DNA from: Ruminococcus sp. UBA5129 | Lineage (GTDB): Bacteria; Bacillota; Clostridia; Oscillospirales; Ruminococcaceae | Direction of reading: 5' to 3' | Assembly: GCA_002414125.1 (NCBI GenBank) | Contig: DHYN01000010.1 | Coordinates: 10,579-18,807 of the forward strand | DNA: 8,229 bases | In this document: one piece after another, positions 1-5,434 of the stretch | Numbering within the stretch: the first letter of the stretch is position 1 | Layout: every line of letters begins with the position of its first letter | Notes under the pieces: model-generated | The model's input: the letters and a program-made list of their open reading frames with translations, nothing else | Database searches by the model: none | What the model was told of the DNA's origin: nothing | Translations under genes and position numbers: made by a program

Positions 1-288
1 CTCCGAGGGTACTTCCACATTAACGGCAGTACCCGTGTAGCCCGTGATAACGGCACAGCCGTCGAGCACCTCATATTTGTAATCATCATCGGACTGAATG
101 TCCTTTATGCGCTCCGTAGGCTTTTCGGCAGCGGCATCATCCGCAGCAGCGGTAGTAGCAGCCGCCTGCATGTCGTCGATATTTATAGTGCCGTTGTTCT
201 CGGCAGAACCCACCTTATTACCGCATCCGCCGAGGACGAGAGCTGCCGCGCAAATAGCGGCTGCAAAGGAACAAGCTTGTCTTTTCAT
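1..288 (-). CDS. Lipoprotein with BspA/LRR_5-like start (partial, C-terminus off window)
   Basis: Only the first 96 codons are present; the gene runs off the left edge. The N-terminus is a lipoprotein signal peptide: basic MKRQ, a hydrophobic Ala-rich core, then the lipobox L19-G20-G21-C22, so the mature protein should be lipidated on Cys22 and held on the outer face of the membrane. Residues 23-66 are a low-complexity Ala/Asp/Glu/Thr linker. From about residue 70 the pattern YKYEVLDG-C-AVITGYTG...VEVP matches the first repeat of BspA-type leucine-rich-repeat (LRR_5) surface proteins, which typically read YEVLEDGTAVITGYTG followed by a V/I-IP motif. The start is fixed by GAGGTG six bases upstream. 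That site begins immediately after the typA stop codon, so the gene is very likely transcribed with typA. The LRR assignment rests on about one repeat and is moderate; the lipoprotein call is firm. Confidence 0.8.
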   Translation of the reverse strand, partial: MKRQACSFAAAICAAALVLGGCGNKVGSAENNGTINIDDMQAAATTAAADDAAAEKPTERIKDIQSDDDYKYEVLDGCAVITGYTGTAVNVEVPSE

Positions 289-300
289 AAAATACACCTC

Positions 301-2118
301 TTACTTGGCTCTGTTTTTAGCGCGCTGAGTATTGCTGAGTATTCTCTTTCTGATCCTGAGTGATTCAGGAGTTACCTCGAGGAGCTCATCGTCCGCGAGG
401 AATTCAAGGCAGTCCTCAAGGCTGAGTATTCTGTGCGGAACAAGACGGAGCGCATCATCGCTTCCGCTCGCACGGGTATTGGTGAGGTGCTTTCTCTTGC
501 ACACATTGACTACGAGATCATCGGTCTTCGGTGAAGCTCCCACTATCATACCCTCATATACCGGAGTACCTGCCGGGATAAACAATTGTCCTCTTTCCTG
601 AGCATTGAACAGACCGTAGGTAACAGCTTCACCTGTCTCGAACGAAACGAGCGAACCCGTGTTTCTTCGGTCAATATCGCCCTTATAAGGCTCATAGCCC
701 TCGAAAACATGGCTCATTATACCCTCTCCCTTTGTATCGGTGAGGAATTCGCTCTTATAGCCGAAAAGACCCCTTGCAGGAACGAGAAATTCTATACGCA
801 TACGGCTTCCCTGCGGATGCATCTCAACGAGCTCGCCCTTACGCGATCCCATTTTTTCCATTACCGAGCCTACGCATTCCTCGGGAACGTCTACCACAAG
901 TCTCTCCATAGGTTCGAGTTTTCTTCCGTCCTCGCCCGCCTTATAGAGAACTCTGGGAGTCGAAACGGAAAGCTCATAGCCCTCGCGGCGCATATTCTCG
1001 ATAAGGATAGACAGGTGCATTTCGCCTCTGCCTGCAACGCGGAACGAGTCGGTGGAATCGGTCTCTGAAACTCTCAGCGAAACGTCTCTGAGAAGTTCCT
1101 TGAAAAGTCTCTCGCGGAGCTGACGCGATGTTACGAACTTACCCTCACGGCCTGCAAACGGGCTGTCGTTTACGGAGAAAGTCATCTCAACTGTAGGCTC
1201 GCTGATTTTAACGAAGGGCAGAGCCTCGGGAGTATCGACAGCGCAGATAGTATCGCCGATAGTAATGCCCTCTATACCGCTTATCCATACGATGTCTCCG
1301 ACTGTAGCATCCTGAACGGGAACACGGTTGAGACCCTGTATCTGTAGGAGCGAAACGATCTTGGAGTTGTAGTTCTTCTTGGACTCGGTAAAATCGCATA
1401 CAGTCACCTGCTGGTTGACCTTGATACCGCCTCGCTCGATTCTGCCTATTCCGATACGACCAACATACTCATTGTAGTCGATCGAGGAGATAAGCATCTG
1501 GAGCGGACCGTTCTCATCGCCCTTAGGCGGCTCGATGTAATTGATGATCGTGTCAAAAAGCGGCTTGAGGTCGGTACCTGCTTCATACTGACTGAGTGAA
1601 GCTGTACCGCTTCTTCCCGAGCAGAAAAGGATCGGACTTTCGAGCTGTTCATCGCTTGCGTCAAGATCGAGGAGAAGCTCAAGCACCTCATCGCCTATCT
1701 CATCGAGACGAGCATCGGGACGGTCGATCTTATTTACGACAACGATGATCTTGTGACCCATTTCAAGCGCCTTTGAGAGCACGAAGCGAGTCTGCGGCAT
1801 AGGACCCTCGGCAGCATCGACAAGCAGGAGAACGCCGTCAACCATTTTGAGGACACGTTCCACCTCGCCGCCGAAATCGGCATGTCCGGGAGTGTCGATA
1901 ATGTTTATCTTTATATCATTATAGCAGACCGAGGTATTTTTTGCAAGTATCGTGATACCTCTCTCACGCTCGATGTCATTCGAGTCCATAACGCGCTCTG
2001 CGACATTCTGATTCTCTCTGAATGCGCCGCCCTGCTTGAGCATTTCGTCCACGAGAGTAGTCTTTCCGTGGTCAACGTGCGCTATTATAGCGATGTTTCT
2101 TAAATCTTCTCTTACCAT
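301..2118 (-). CDS. typA: Ribosome-associated translational GTPase TypA/BipA
   Basis: A 605-residue protein, the normal length for TypA/BipA, an EF-G-like GTPase that binds 70S ribosomes and supports 50S assembly and stress or low-temperature growth. The GTPase motifs are intact: P-loop AHVDHGKT (13-20), switch/G2 RERGITI (51-57), G3 DTPGH (75-79), G4 NKID (129-132) and G5 SGRSG (167-171). They are followed by EF-G-like domains II, III and V. The family-specific C-terminal domain includes [19 protein letters not shown] (from about 502) and the conserved basic loop KRKHLTNTR (541-549). The start has a GGAGGT site (2127-2132) eight bases upstream. It lies 52 bp downstream of a YcxB-like gene with no convincing promoter or terminator between, and 12 bp upstream of the lipoprotein start, so one minus-strand transcript probably covers the run. 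All catalytic residues expected of an active GTPase are present. Confidence 0.97.
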   Translation of the reverse strand: MVREDLRNIAIIAHVDHGKTTLVDEMLKQGGAFRENQNVAERVMDSNDIERERGITILAKNTSVCYNDIKINIIDTPGHADFGGEVERVLKMVDGVLLLVDAAEGPMPQTRFVLSKALEMGHKIIVVVNKIDRPDARLDEIGDEVLELLLDLDASDEQLESPILFCSGRSGTASLSQYEAGTDLKPLFDTIINYIEPPKGDENGPLQMLISSIDYNEYVGRIGIGRIERGGIKVNQQVTVCDFTESKKNYNSKIVSLLQIQGLNRVPVQDATVGDIVWISGIEGITIGDTICAVDTPEALPFVKISEPTVEMTFSVNDSPFAGREGKFVTSRQLRERLFKELLRDVSLRVSETDSTDSFRVAGRGEMHLSILIENMRREGYELSVSTPRVLYKAGEDGRKLEPMERLVVDVPEECVGSVMEKMGSRKGELVEMHPQGSRMRIEFLVPARGLFGYKSEFLTDTKGEGIMSHVFEGYEPYKGDIDRRNTGSLVSFETGEAVTYGLFNAQERGQLFIPAGTPVYEGMIVGASPKTDDLVVNVCKRKHLTNTRASGSDDALRLVPHRILSLEDCLEFLADDELLEVTPESLRIRKRILSNTQRAKNRAK

Positions 2119-2151
2119 TTGATATTACCTCCAAAAATATATGTATGCTGA

Positions 2152-2167
2152 TCCGTGAACTCACGGA
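2152..2167 (-). other. Short inverted repeat in the YcxB-typA gap
   Basis: TCCGTGA and TCACGGA are separated by two bases and fill most of the 52-bp gap between the YcxB-like stop and the typA start. As RNA it would form a 6-bp stem with an AGUU loop. No U-run follows directly, so it is a poor terminator; it may be an mRNA processing or stability hairpin, or chance. Confidence 0.4.
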
Positions 2168-2170
2168 GAT

Positions 2171-2692
2171 TTATTTGCAAAAATAGTTTTCGCCGAGCTT
2201 ATCTTGAAGAAGCTTTCGCAGTTCTTCGGGAGTTCCCTCGGTCAAATCGTCTGTTCCAACGATGTAGGTCTTGGTATCACGGGTGCAGATGTACCAATAG
2301 TTCTTGTTCTCGATAACCGTTTTAATGTGTTCGTACTGACAGAAAAGCTCAAACCTTTTGTGCTCGTTTTCGATGACAGCCGTGAACTGCTCATCATCAA
2401 AAGTATAGAAATGAATATCGTTGTTCTCGTCGATCGAAAGCGCCCTATGGAATCCCTTTACGCTCCTTATAATACAGATCGTTCCGAACGCAATAAAAAT
2501 CATAACATAGAATTTCAATCCGAACGAATCGACATTTTTTGACTCGTTGATAACAAAGATCATTGCGACGAGAATGATCGCTGCGGCTCCTCCTAAATGC
2601 AGGATATTTTTCTTTATCATCGGCTGCGACATAAAGTAATCACGATACGTTCTAAGGGTCTCGGCGGTGTACTTTGTTTCCGCTTTTATCAT
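2171..2692 (-). CDS. YcxB-like membrane protein, second of a tandem pair
   Basis: A 173-residue protein with two predicted membrane segments (about 32-49 and 59-77) followed by a soluble C-terminal domain of about 95 residues. The layout (short N-terminus, two helices, a HFYTFDD-type strand, a Tyr-rich NYWYICTRD strand and a terminal amphipathic helix) matches the YcxB family (YcxB-like C-terminal domain), whose function is unknown. The C-terminal motif LTEGTPEELRKLLQDKLG (150-167) is shared with the gene upstream, as is the MIKA start, which shows the two are paralogues. The start overlaps the upstream stop in an ATGA arrangement, implying translational coupling, and also has its own GGGGAGG site. 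No catalytic residues are recognisable. Confidence 0.82.
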   Translation of the reverse strand: MIKAETKYTAETLRTYRDYFMSQPMIKKNILHLGGAAAIILVAMIFVINESKNVDSFGLKFYVMIFIAFGTICIIRSVKGFHRALSIDENNDIHFYTFDDEQFTAVIENEHKRFELFCQYEHIKTVIENKNYWYICTRDTKTYIVGTDDLTEGTPEELRKLLQDKLGENYFCK

Positions 2693-3261
2693 GATCGAAC
2701 CTCCCCGAGCCTGCGCGTGAATTTTTCTCCGAGCTTGCTTTCAAGTAGCTTTGTGAATTCAAGGGGAGCGCCCTCGGTCAACTCATGCCTGCCGATTATC
2801 GCGGCGTGCTCTGCATCAACAAATATAAAGAAATAGTCTCCGCACTCGATAGCCTTGGGGATACCCTCGTAGTCGAGAGTGGTAATGCTACGCCGTGTCT
2901 CACCGACGATCTCCATGCGGAAATATGTCTCGTCAACAGTGAAATAGCGTATGTCGTCTACAGGCGGAGTATTTTCGAGCTTGGTTCTTTTTCTCTTTTG
3001 TTTTATCGGGAGCATAATGAGCTGATACAGTAAAAAAACCAGTATCGCTATGCATATGACAACCCATTTTGTTGCCTTTGATCTTACGGAGGCATAGGGA
3101 CTGTCGAGGAATGGGTAAATGTTTGCGAGCGAGCCTGCGATCACCAGAATTCCGATTATATGAATACAGTAACCGAGGATCGTCAGTATGTCGATGCGCC
3201 GTGTAGCATTCTGCAAGGCTGCAAAATGCTCACCATTGTACCTTACAGTGGCTTTTATCAT
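2689..3261 (-). CDS. YcxB-like membrane protein, first of a tandem pair
   Basis: A 190-residue paralogue of the next gene: N-terminal MIKA, two membrane segments (about 25-51 and 66-86), a basic stretch KQKRKRTK (87-94) consistent with the cytoplasmic side, then a soluble YcxB-like domain with a RYFTVDETYF strand, a Tyr/Phe-rich DYFFIFVD strand (142-149) and the terminal motif LTEGAPLEFTKLLESKLG (161-178). It differs from its partner by a longer loop between the helices (about 50-65). The start has GGAGGT four bases upstream. The first G of this site is the outermost base of the 90-bp inverted-repeat element at 3271-3360, so the element ends exactly at the ribosome-binding site. No consensus promoter is obvious upstream; a weak CATAAT lies just outside the element near 3362-3367. 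Biochemical role unknown. Confidence 0.82.
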   Translation of the reverse strand: MIKATVRYNGEHFAALQNATRRIDILTILGYCIHIIGILVIAGSLANIYPFLDSPYASVRSKATKWVVICIAILVFLLYQLIMLPIKQKRKRTKLENTPPVDDIRYFTVDETYFRMEIVGETRRSITTLDYEGIPKAIECGDYFFIFVDAEHAAIIGRHELTEGAPLEFTKLLESKLGEKFTRRLGEVRS

Positions 3262-3270
3262 GGTGACCTC

Positions 3271-3360
3271 CTATAGGGCGTCTCTAAAAACCTCTTTTGA
3301 CAAAAATCAGCTATGTACATCATTTGCTTAACCAAATAGGTTTTTAGAGAAGCCCTATAG
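3271..3360. mobile_element. Miniature inverted-repeat element (MITE-like), 90 bp
   Basis: The 29 bases at 3271-3299 are repeated in inverted orientation at 3332-3360 with about three mismatches. The outer 9 bases, CTATAGGGC, are identical, as is the TCTCTAAAAACCT block. The 32-bp centre has no coding capacity. Both ends carry TATA just outside GGGC/GCCC (3272-3275 and 3356-3359), which could be a TA or TATA target duplication of the kind made by IS630/mariner or some IS5-group transposases; this is inference. No transposase is in the window. Transcribed from the minus strand it would form a long hairpin ending at the Shine-Dalgarno of the YcxB-like gene. The structure is certain; the mobile-element reading is likely, not shown. 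Confidence 0.65.
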
Positions 3361-3414
3361 AATTATGCACAATATCCGACATTTTTGATGCAAAGAGTCT
3401 TTTTTTCAGGGCAT

Positions 3415-3446
3415 AAAAAAGCCCTTGCAACGTCTGCAAGGTTTTT
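3415..3446. terminator. Bidirectional rho-independent terminator
   Basis: A perfect 7-bp stem, CCTTGCA/TGCAAGG (3423-3429 and 3435-3441), with a 5-base loop. It is followed by TTTTT on the plus strand and by GCTTTTTT on the minus strand. In the minus direction it is the second, stronger terminator after tRNA-Tyr and isolates the YcxB-typA run from the tRNA transcript. Confidence 0.85.
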
Positions 3447-3463
3447 AAAAAGGCTCAGATACT

Positions 3464-3487
3464 AAAAAATCCGCTCAACTTAGCGGA
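3464..3487 (-). terminator. Terminator of the tRNA-Thr/tRNA-Tyr transcript
   Basis: On the minus strand TCCGCT, loop AAGTTG and AGCGGA form a 6-bp stem followed directly by TTTTTT. It lies about 30 bases beyond the CCA end of tRNA-Tyr and is backed up by the bidirectional terminator at 3415-3446. Confidence 0.8.
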
Positions 3488-3515
3488 GCGGAATCAGCGA
3501 ATGATGATGAAAAAG

Positions 3516-3601
3516 TGGTGGGAGAGGGTGGATTCGGACCACCGAAGCTGAAAAGCAACAGATTTACAGTCTGCCCCCTTTGGCCACTCGGGAACTCTCC
3601 C
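3516..3601 (-). tRNA. tRNA-Tyr (anticodon GUA)
   Basis: Class II tRNA of 86 nt with encoded CCA. The acceptor stem GGGAGAG/CTCTCCC is perfect, the discriminator is A, and the anticodon loop reads CTGTAAA with GTA in the middle. A long variable arm lies between the anticodon and T arms, as expected for bacterial tRNA-Tyr, and the T-loop TCCGAAT is present. It is the last gene of the Thr-Tyr transcript. Confidence 0.96.
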
Positions 3602-3634
3602 ATACATTTTCAATTTTTACCGCAAAGCGATAAA

Positions 3635-3710
3635 TGGAGCTGGTGGACGGACTCGAACCCCCGACCTGCTGATTACAAATCAGCTGCTCTACCAACTGAG
3701 CTACACCAGC
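3635..3710 (-). tRNA. tRNA-Thr (anticodon UGU)
   Basis: A 76-nt cloverleaf with encoded CCA. The acceptor stem is GCTGGTG/CACCAGC, the discriminator is U, the D-arm has AGCTCAGTTGGTAGAGC, the anticodon stem is CTGAT/ATCAG around TTTGTAA (anticodon TGT), and the T-loop is TTCGAGT. It lies 33 bases upstream of tRNA-Tyr and about 6 bases after the predicted transcription start, so its 5' leader is very short. Confidence 0.97.
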
Positions 3711-3722
3711 GATTACTGTAAT

Positions 3723-3751
3723 ATTATATCACAACTCAAAGCGTTTGTCAA
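3723..3751 (-). promoter_or_regulatory. Promoter for tRNA-Thr/tRNA-Tyr
   Basis: Perfect consensus on the minus strand: TTGACA at 3746-3751, a 17-bp spacer, and TATAAT at 3723-3728 preceded by TGA (extended -10). A/T-rich sequence lies upstream, which could act as an UP element. The first tRNA begins 12 bases after the -10. Confidence 0.93.
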
Positions 3752-3844
3752 GCGTTTTTTCATTTTTTTCAAAATTTTTTCGACTCGGACAAACCGTCAA
3801 GACATGACAGCGCTGACCGCAGTACTTCCGACCGGGAAGATTAT

Positions 3845-3921
3845 TGGTCGAGGCGACAGGACTCGAACCTGCGGCATCTTGGTCCCAAACCAAGCACTCT
3901 ACCAAACTGAGCTACGCCTCG
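3845..3921 (-). tRNA. tRNA-Pro (anticodon UGG)
   Basis: A 77-nt cloverleaf with encoded CCA. The acceptor stem is CGAGGCG/CGCCTCG, with the C1-G72 pair typical of bacterial tRNA-Pro. The discriminator is A, the anticodon stem is CTTGG/CCAAG around TTTGGGA (anticodon TGG), and the T-loop is TTCGAGT. It has its own promoter. No clear terminator separates it from the Thr promoter downstream, so it may read through into the Thr-Tyr genes. Confidence 0.97.
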
Positions 3922-3957
3922 GAATGTCAGCGGACTTCCATGCCTGACAGCTTGTTT

Positions 3958-3986
3958 ATTATACCAGAATATATAAAAAAAGTCAA
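3958..3986 (-). promoter_or_regulatory. Promoter for tRNA-Pro
   Basis: Minus strand TTGACT at 3981-3986, a 17-bp spacer, and TATAAT at 3958-3963 preceded by TGG (extended -10). The predicted transcript has a leader of about 30 nt in which TGTCAG and CTGACA can pair, to be removed by RNase P processing. Confidence 0.9.
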
Positions 3987-4077
3987 GCGGCTGAGCATTA
4001 TTTGTACGAATAAACAATATTCTCTGAATATTGCAACGCTGTTTTGTGACTTGCAACAAAAGCAAACACAAATCATA

Positions 4078-4103
4078 AAGGGGAGAGTCCAACCTCTCCC
4101 CTT
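4078..4103 (-). terminator. Terminator of the small acidic-protein gene
   Basis: A perfect 10-bp stem AAGGGGAGAG/CTCTCCCCTT with a 6-base loop, starting 14 bases after the stop codon at 4117. The minus-strand U-tract is short (TTTATGATTTG), so the hairpin is strong but the tract imperfect. Confidence 0.75.
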
Positions 4104-4116
4104 GTATAAGTAAAAA

Positions 4117-4395
4117 TCAGTCTTTAATATCCTCAACTGCTTCTTCAACAGCGTCAGCAGCTTCTTCAACAGCTTCCTCTGCATTCTCCACAGCGTCCTC
4201 AGCCGTATCTTTCAAAGTATCATCATTGATCTCTAAATCAATGTTTTCATCGCCGCCGAACTCAAAGGAATCGTCATCATAATCCATATCATCGTAATCA
4301 TCATTTGAATTCTTGCCTTTGATATACTGAGAAGCAGCGTATCCTGCAGCAGCTGCGGCACCGGCAGCTAAAAGCGCAACTAATAATTTACTCAT
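4117..4395 (-). CDS. Small membrane-anchored, highly acidic protein
   Basis: A 92-residue protein I do not recognise as a named family. Residues 3-24 form one Ala/Gly-rich hydrophobic helix (LLVALLAAGAAAAAGYAA) followed by K26 and K28. The tail is then almost wholly acidic: an Asp-rich stretch (31-60) and a predicted helix (61-92) of AVE-type units with V69, V76, V83 and I90 exactly seven apart, so an amphipathic or coiled-coil helix is plausible. The 7-residue unit is also visible in DNA: GCTTCTTCAACAGC recurs at 4139 and 4160. An upstream in-frame ATG at 4419 exists, but the 8 residues it would add overlap the Shine-Dalgarno GAGGA seven bases before 4395, so 4395 is chosen. The layout superficially recalls YtxH-like small proteins but lacks a clear match. 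It is monocistronic, with its own promoter and terminator. Confidence 0.75.
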   Translation of the reverse strand: MSKLLVALLAAGAAAAAGYAASQYIKGKNSNDDYDDMDYDDDSFEFGGDENIDLEINDDTLKDTAEDAVENAEEAVEEAADAVEEAVEDIKD

Positions 4396-4448
4396 TTTTA
4401 ATTCCTCTTTTCTCCGCAAGAATAATTAAGAGCCTATTTTGCCTGTCT

Positions 4449-4473
4449 AAAAAAGCCGAACAGACGATTTCGG
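4449..4473 (-). promoter_or_regulatory. Possible attenuator hairpin in the acidic-protein leader
   Basis: About halfway along the leader of roughly 130 nt, minus-strand CCGAA and TTCGG form a 5-bp stem with an 8-base loop followed by CTTTTTT. The arrangement is terminator-like but the stem is short. CTGT within the loop could instead pair with ACAG just after the U-run. This could be a conditional terminator, or nothing. Confidence 0.3.
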
Positions 4474-4529
4474 GGATACGACTCATATTTACCGAGCCGC
4501 TTGCGACCGGACTGCGATAAACTATTTTT

Positions 4530-4558
4530 ATTATATCATACTTTTTTTAAAAATTCAA
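4530..4558 (-). promoter_or_regulatory. Promoter for the small acidic-protein gene
   Basis: Minus strand TTGAAT at 4553-4558, a 17-bp spacer, and TATAAT at 4530-4535 with TGA directly before it (extended -10). It begins five bases after the rsmE stop codon. The resulting leader before the start codon is about 130 nt, unusually long for so small a gene. Confidence 0.88.
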
Positions 4559-4562
4559 CCGT

Positions 4563-5285
4563 TTACATATTATTTGTTAAAAACATCAAAATTGAGAGTG
4601 CAGTTATTGGTGCAGTTTCACAACGAAGTATTCTTTTTCCGAGCCATATTCGCTCCGCACCTGCCTCAACGGCAAGCTCTGCCTCCTCTTTGTCGAAGCC
4701 GCCCTCGCTTCCGATGAGAAGTCCGATCGTCTTAGCGCCGCAGAGATCCATTTGTGAAAACGACTTTCCACCCTGTTCCTCATACAAAATGACCGAACGG
4801 TCAAGCTCGCGCATACGGGAAAGGGCATCCTTATAGCTCACGAGCGGCATCACCTGCGGTATAATGCCTCTGCCCGACTGTTTTGCTGCACTCTCCGCGA
4901 TCTTTTCCAGTCTCGCAAGCTTTTTGGCAAACTCCTTTTCGGTCGGGCGAGATACGCAGCGTCTTGTCATCACAGGTACTATCCTCGCAACACCAAGCTC
5001 CACGGACTTCTGAATTATCGCTTCGAGCTTATCAAATTTCGGCACTGCCTGAAAAAGCGTGATCTCCACTGACGGTTCAGCAGCACATCGCTCGCGGCTC
5101 ATGAGATCAAGGAATACCGAATCCTCTGTTATAGAGCGTATCACACAATTGTAATCAATACCGCAGCAGCAGACCGTTACGGCTTCTCCGGGACGCATCC
5201 TCAGCGAACGCCCGATGTGTACGGCATCGCTTCCCGTTATGACAATATCGTTTTCGTCAATTGATTCTGCAAAAAATCTCGGCAT
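4563..5285 (-). CDS. rsmE: 16S rRNA (uracil1498-N3)-methyltransferase RsmE
   Basis: A 240-residue SPOUT-class methyltransferase that uses S-adenosylmethionine to make m3U1498 in 16S rRNA near the decoding site. The N-terminal 70 residues are the PUA-like domain, opening MPRFF and containing the HIGRSLRM motif (23-30). The C-terminal domain has FDKLEAIIQKSVELGV (84-99), AKQSGRG (134-140), the SAM-binding-knot loop IGSEGGF (191-197) and LGKRILRCETA (215-225), all hallmarks of RsmE; the usual IGPEGG is IGSEGG here. An open frame continues upstream to 5417 but crosses the gene's own promoter, so the start at 5285 is used, with AAGGA about ten bases upstream. The gene stands alone, without the prmA/dnaJ partners common elsewhere in Firmicutes. 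Confidence 0.95.
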   Translation of the reverse strand: MPRFFAESIDENDIVITGSDAVHIGRSLRMRPGEAVTVCCCGIDYNCVIRSITEDSVFLDLMSRERCAAEPSVEITLFQAVPKFDKLEAIIQKSVELGVARIVPVMTRRCVSRPTEKEFAKKLARLEKIAESAAKQSGRGIIPQVMPLVSYKDALSRMRELDRSVILYEEQGGKSFSQMDLCGAKTIGLLIGSEGGFDKEEAELAVEAGAERIWLGKRILRCETAPITALSILMFLTNNM

Positions 5286-5316
5286 ATGTACACCGTCCTT
5301 GTTTTGATATGAGTTT

Positions 5317-5345
5317 ATTATATCATATTTCGATAAATATTTCAA
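5317..5345 (-). promoter_or_regulatory. Promoter for rsmE
   Basis: Minus strand TTGAAA at 5340-5345, a 17-bp spacer, and TATAAT at 5317-5322 with TGA extension. The leader is about 25 nt. It matches the divergent promoter at 5363-5391 at 25 of 29 positions. Confidence 0.92.
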
Positions 5346-5362
5346 GGGCAGCGCAGGTACTC

Positions 5363-5391
5363 TTGAAATCTCTGTCCAAATATGATATAAT
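5363..5391 (+). promoter_or_regulatory. Promoter for the U32-like gene
   Basis: Plus strand TTGAAA at 5363-5368, a 17-bp spacer, and TATAAT at 5386-5391 with TGA extension. Its -35 is separated from the rsmE -35 by 17 bases, so RNA polymerase bound at one promoter could hinder binding at the other. Confidence 0.92.
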
Positions 5392-5434
5392 ATCCGTAAA
5401 CAATAACACCCTACCAAAAAGAGAGGACTTAACC

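Noticed and set aside
98..328. Plus-strand Ala-rich 76-residue open frame
   Set aside because: It is antisense to the lipoprotein signal peptide and Ala-rich linker, whose GC-rich codons keep other frames open. The minus-strand gene has the lipobox and ribosome-binding site.
586..1068. Plus-strand 160-residue open frame inside typA
   Set aside because: Antisense shadow of a well-conserved GTPase gene; no ribosome-binding site and no recognisable domain.
3515..3721. Plus-strand open frame of 68 codons
   Set aside because: It lies across the Tyr and Thr tRNA genes; protein-like text such as DSNPRPADYKSAALPTELH is the familiar artefact of translating tRNA genes.
3782..3950. Possible pairing between tRNA-Pro leader (CGCTGAC) and trailer (GTCAGCG)
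   Set aside because: Only seven bases, and the leader can also pair with itself; too short to call a structure.
3841..4113. Open frames on both strands over tRNA-Pro
   Set aside because: Translated tRNA artefacts (GLEPAASWSQTKHSTKLSYA and its reverse) extending into A/T-rich intergenic DNA.
4139..4205. Possible CRISPR or tandem repeat array
   Set aside because: The 21-base periodicity is explained by the heptad-repeat codons of the acidic protein; there are no spacers of uniform length.
5261..5434. N-terminal extension of the U32-like protein, and likewise rsmE to 5417
   Set aside because: Both extensions run through both divergent promoters and each other; the shorter starts have ribosome-binding sites and match family N-termini.
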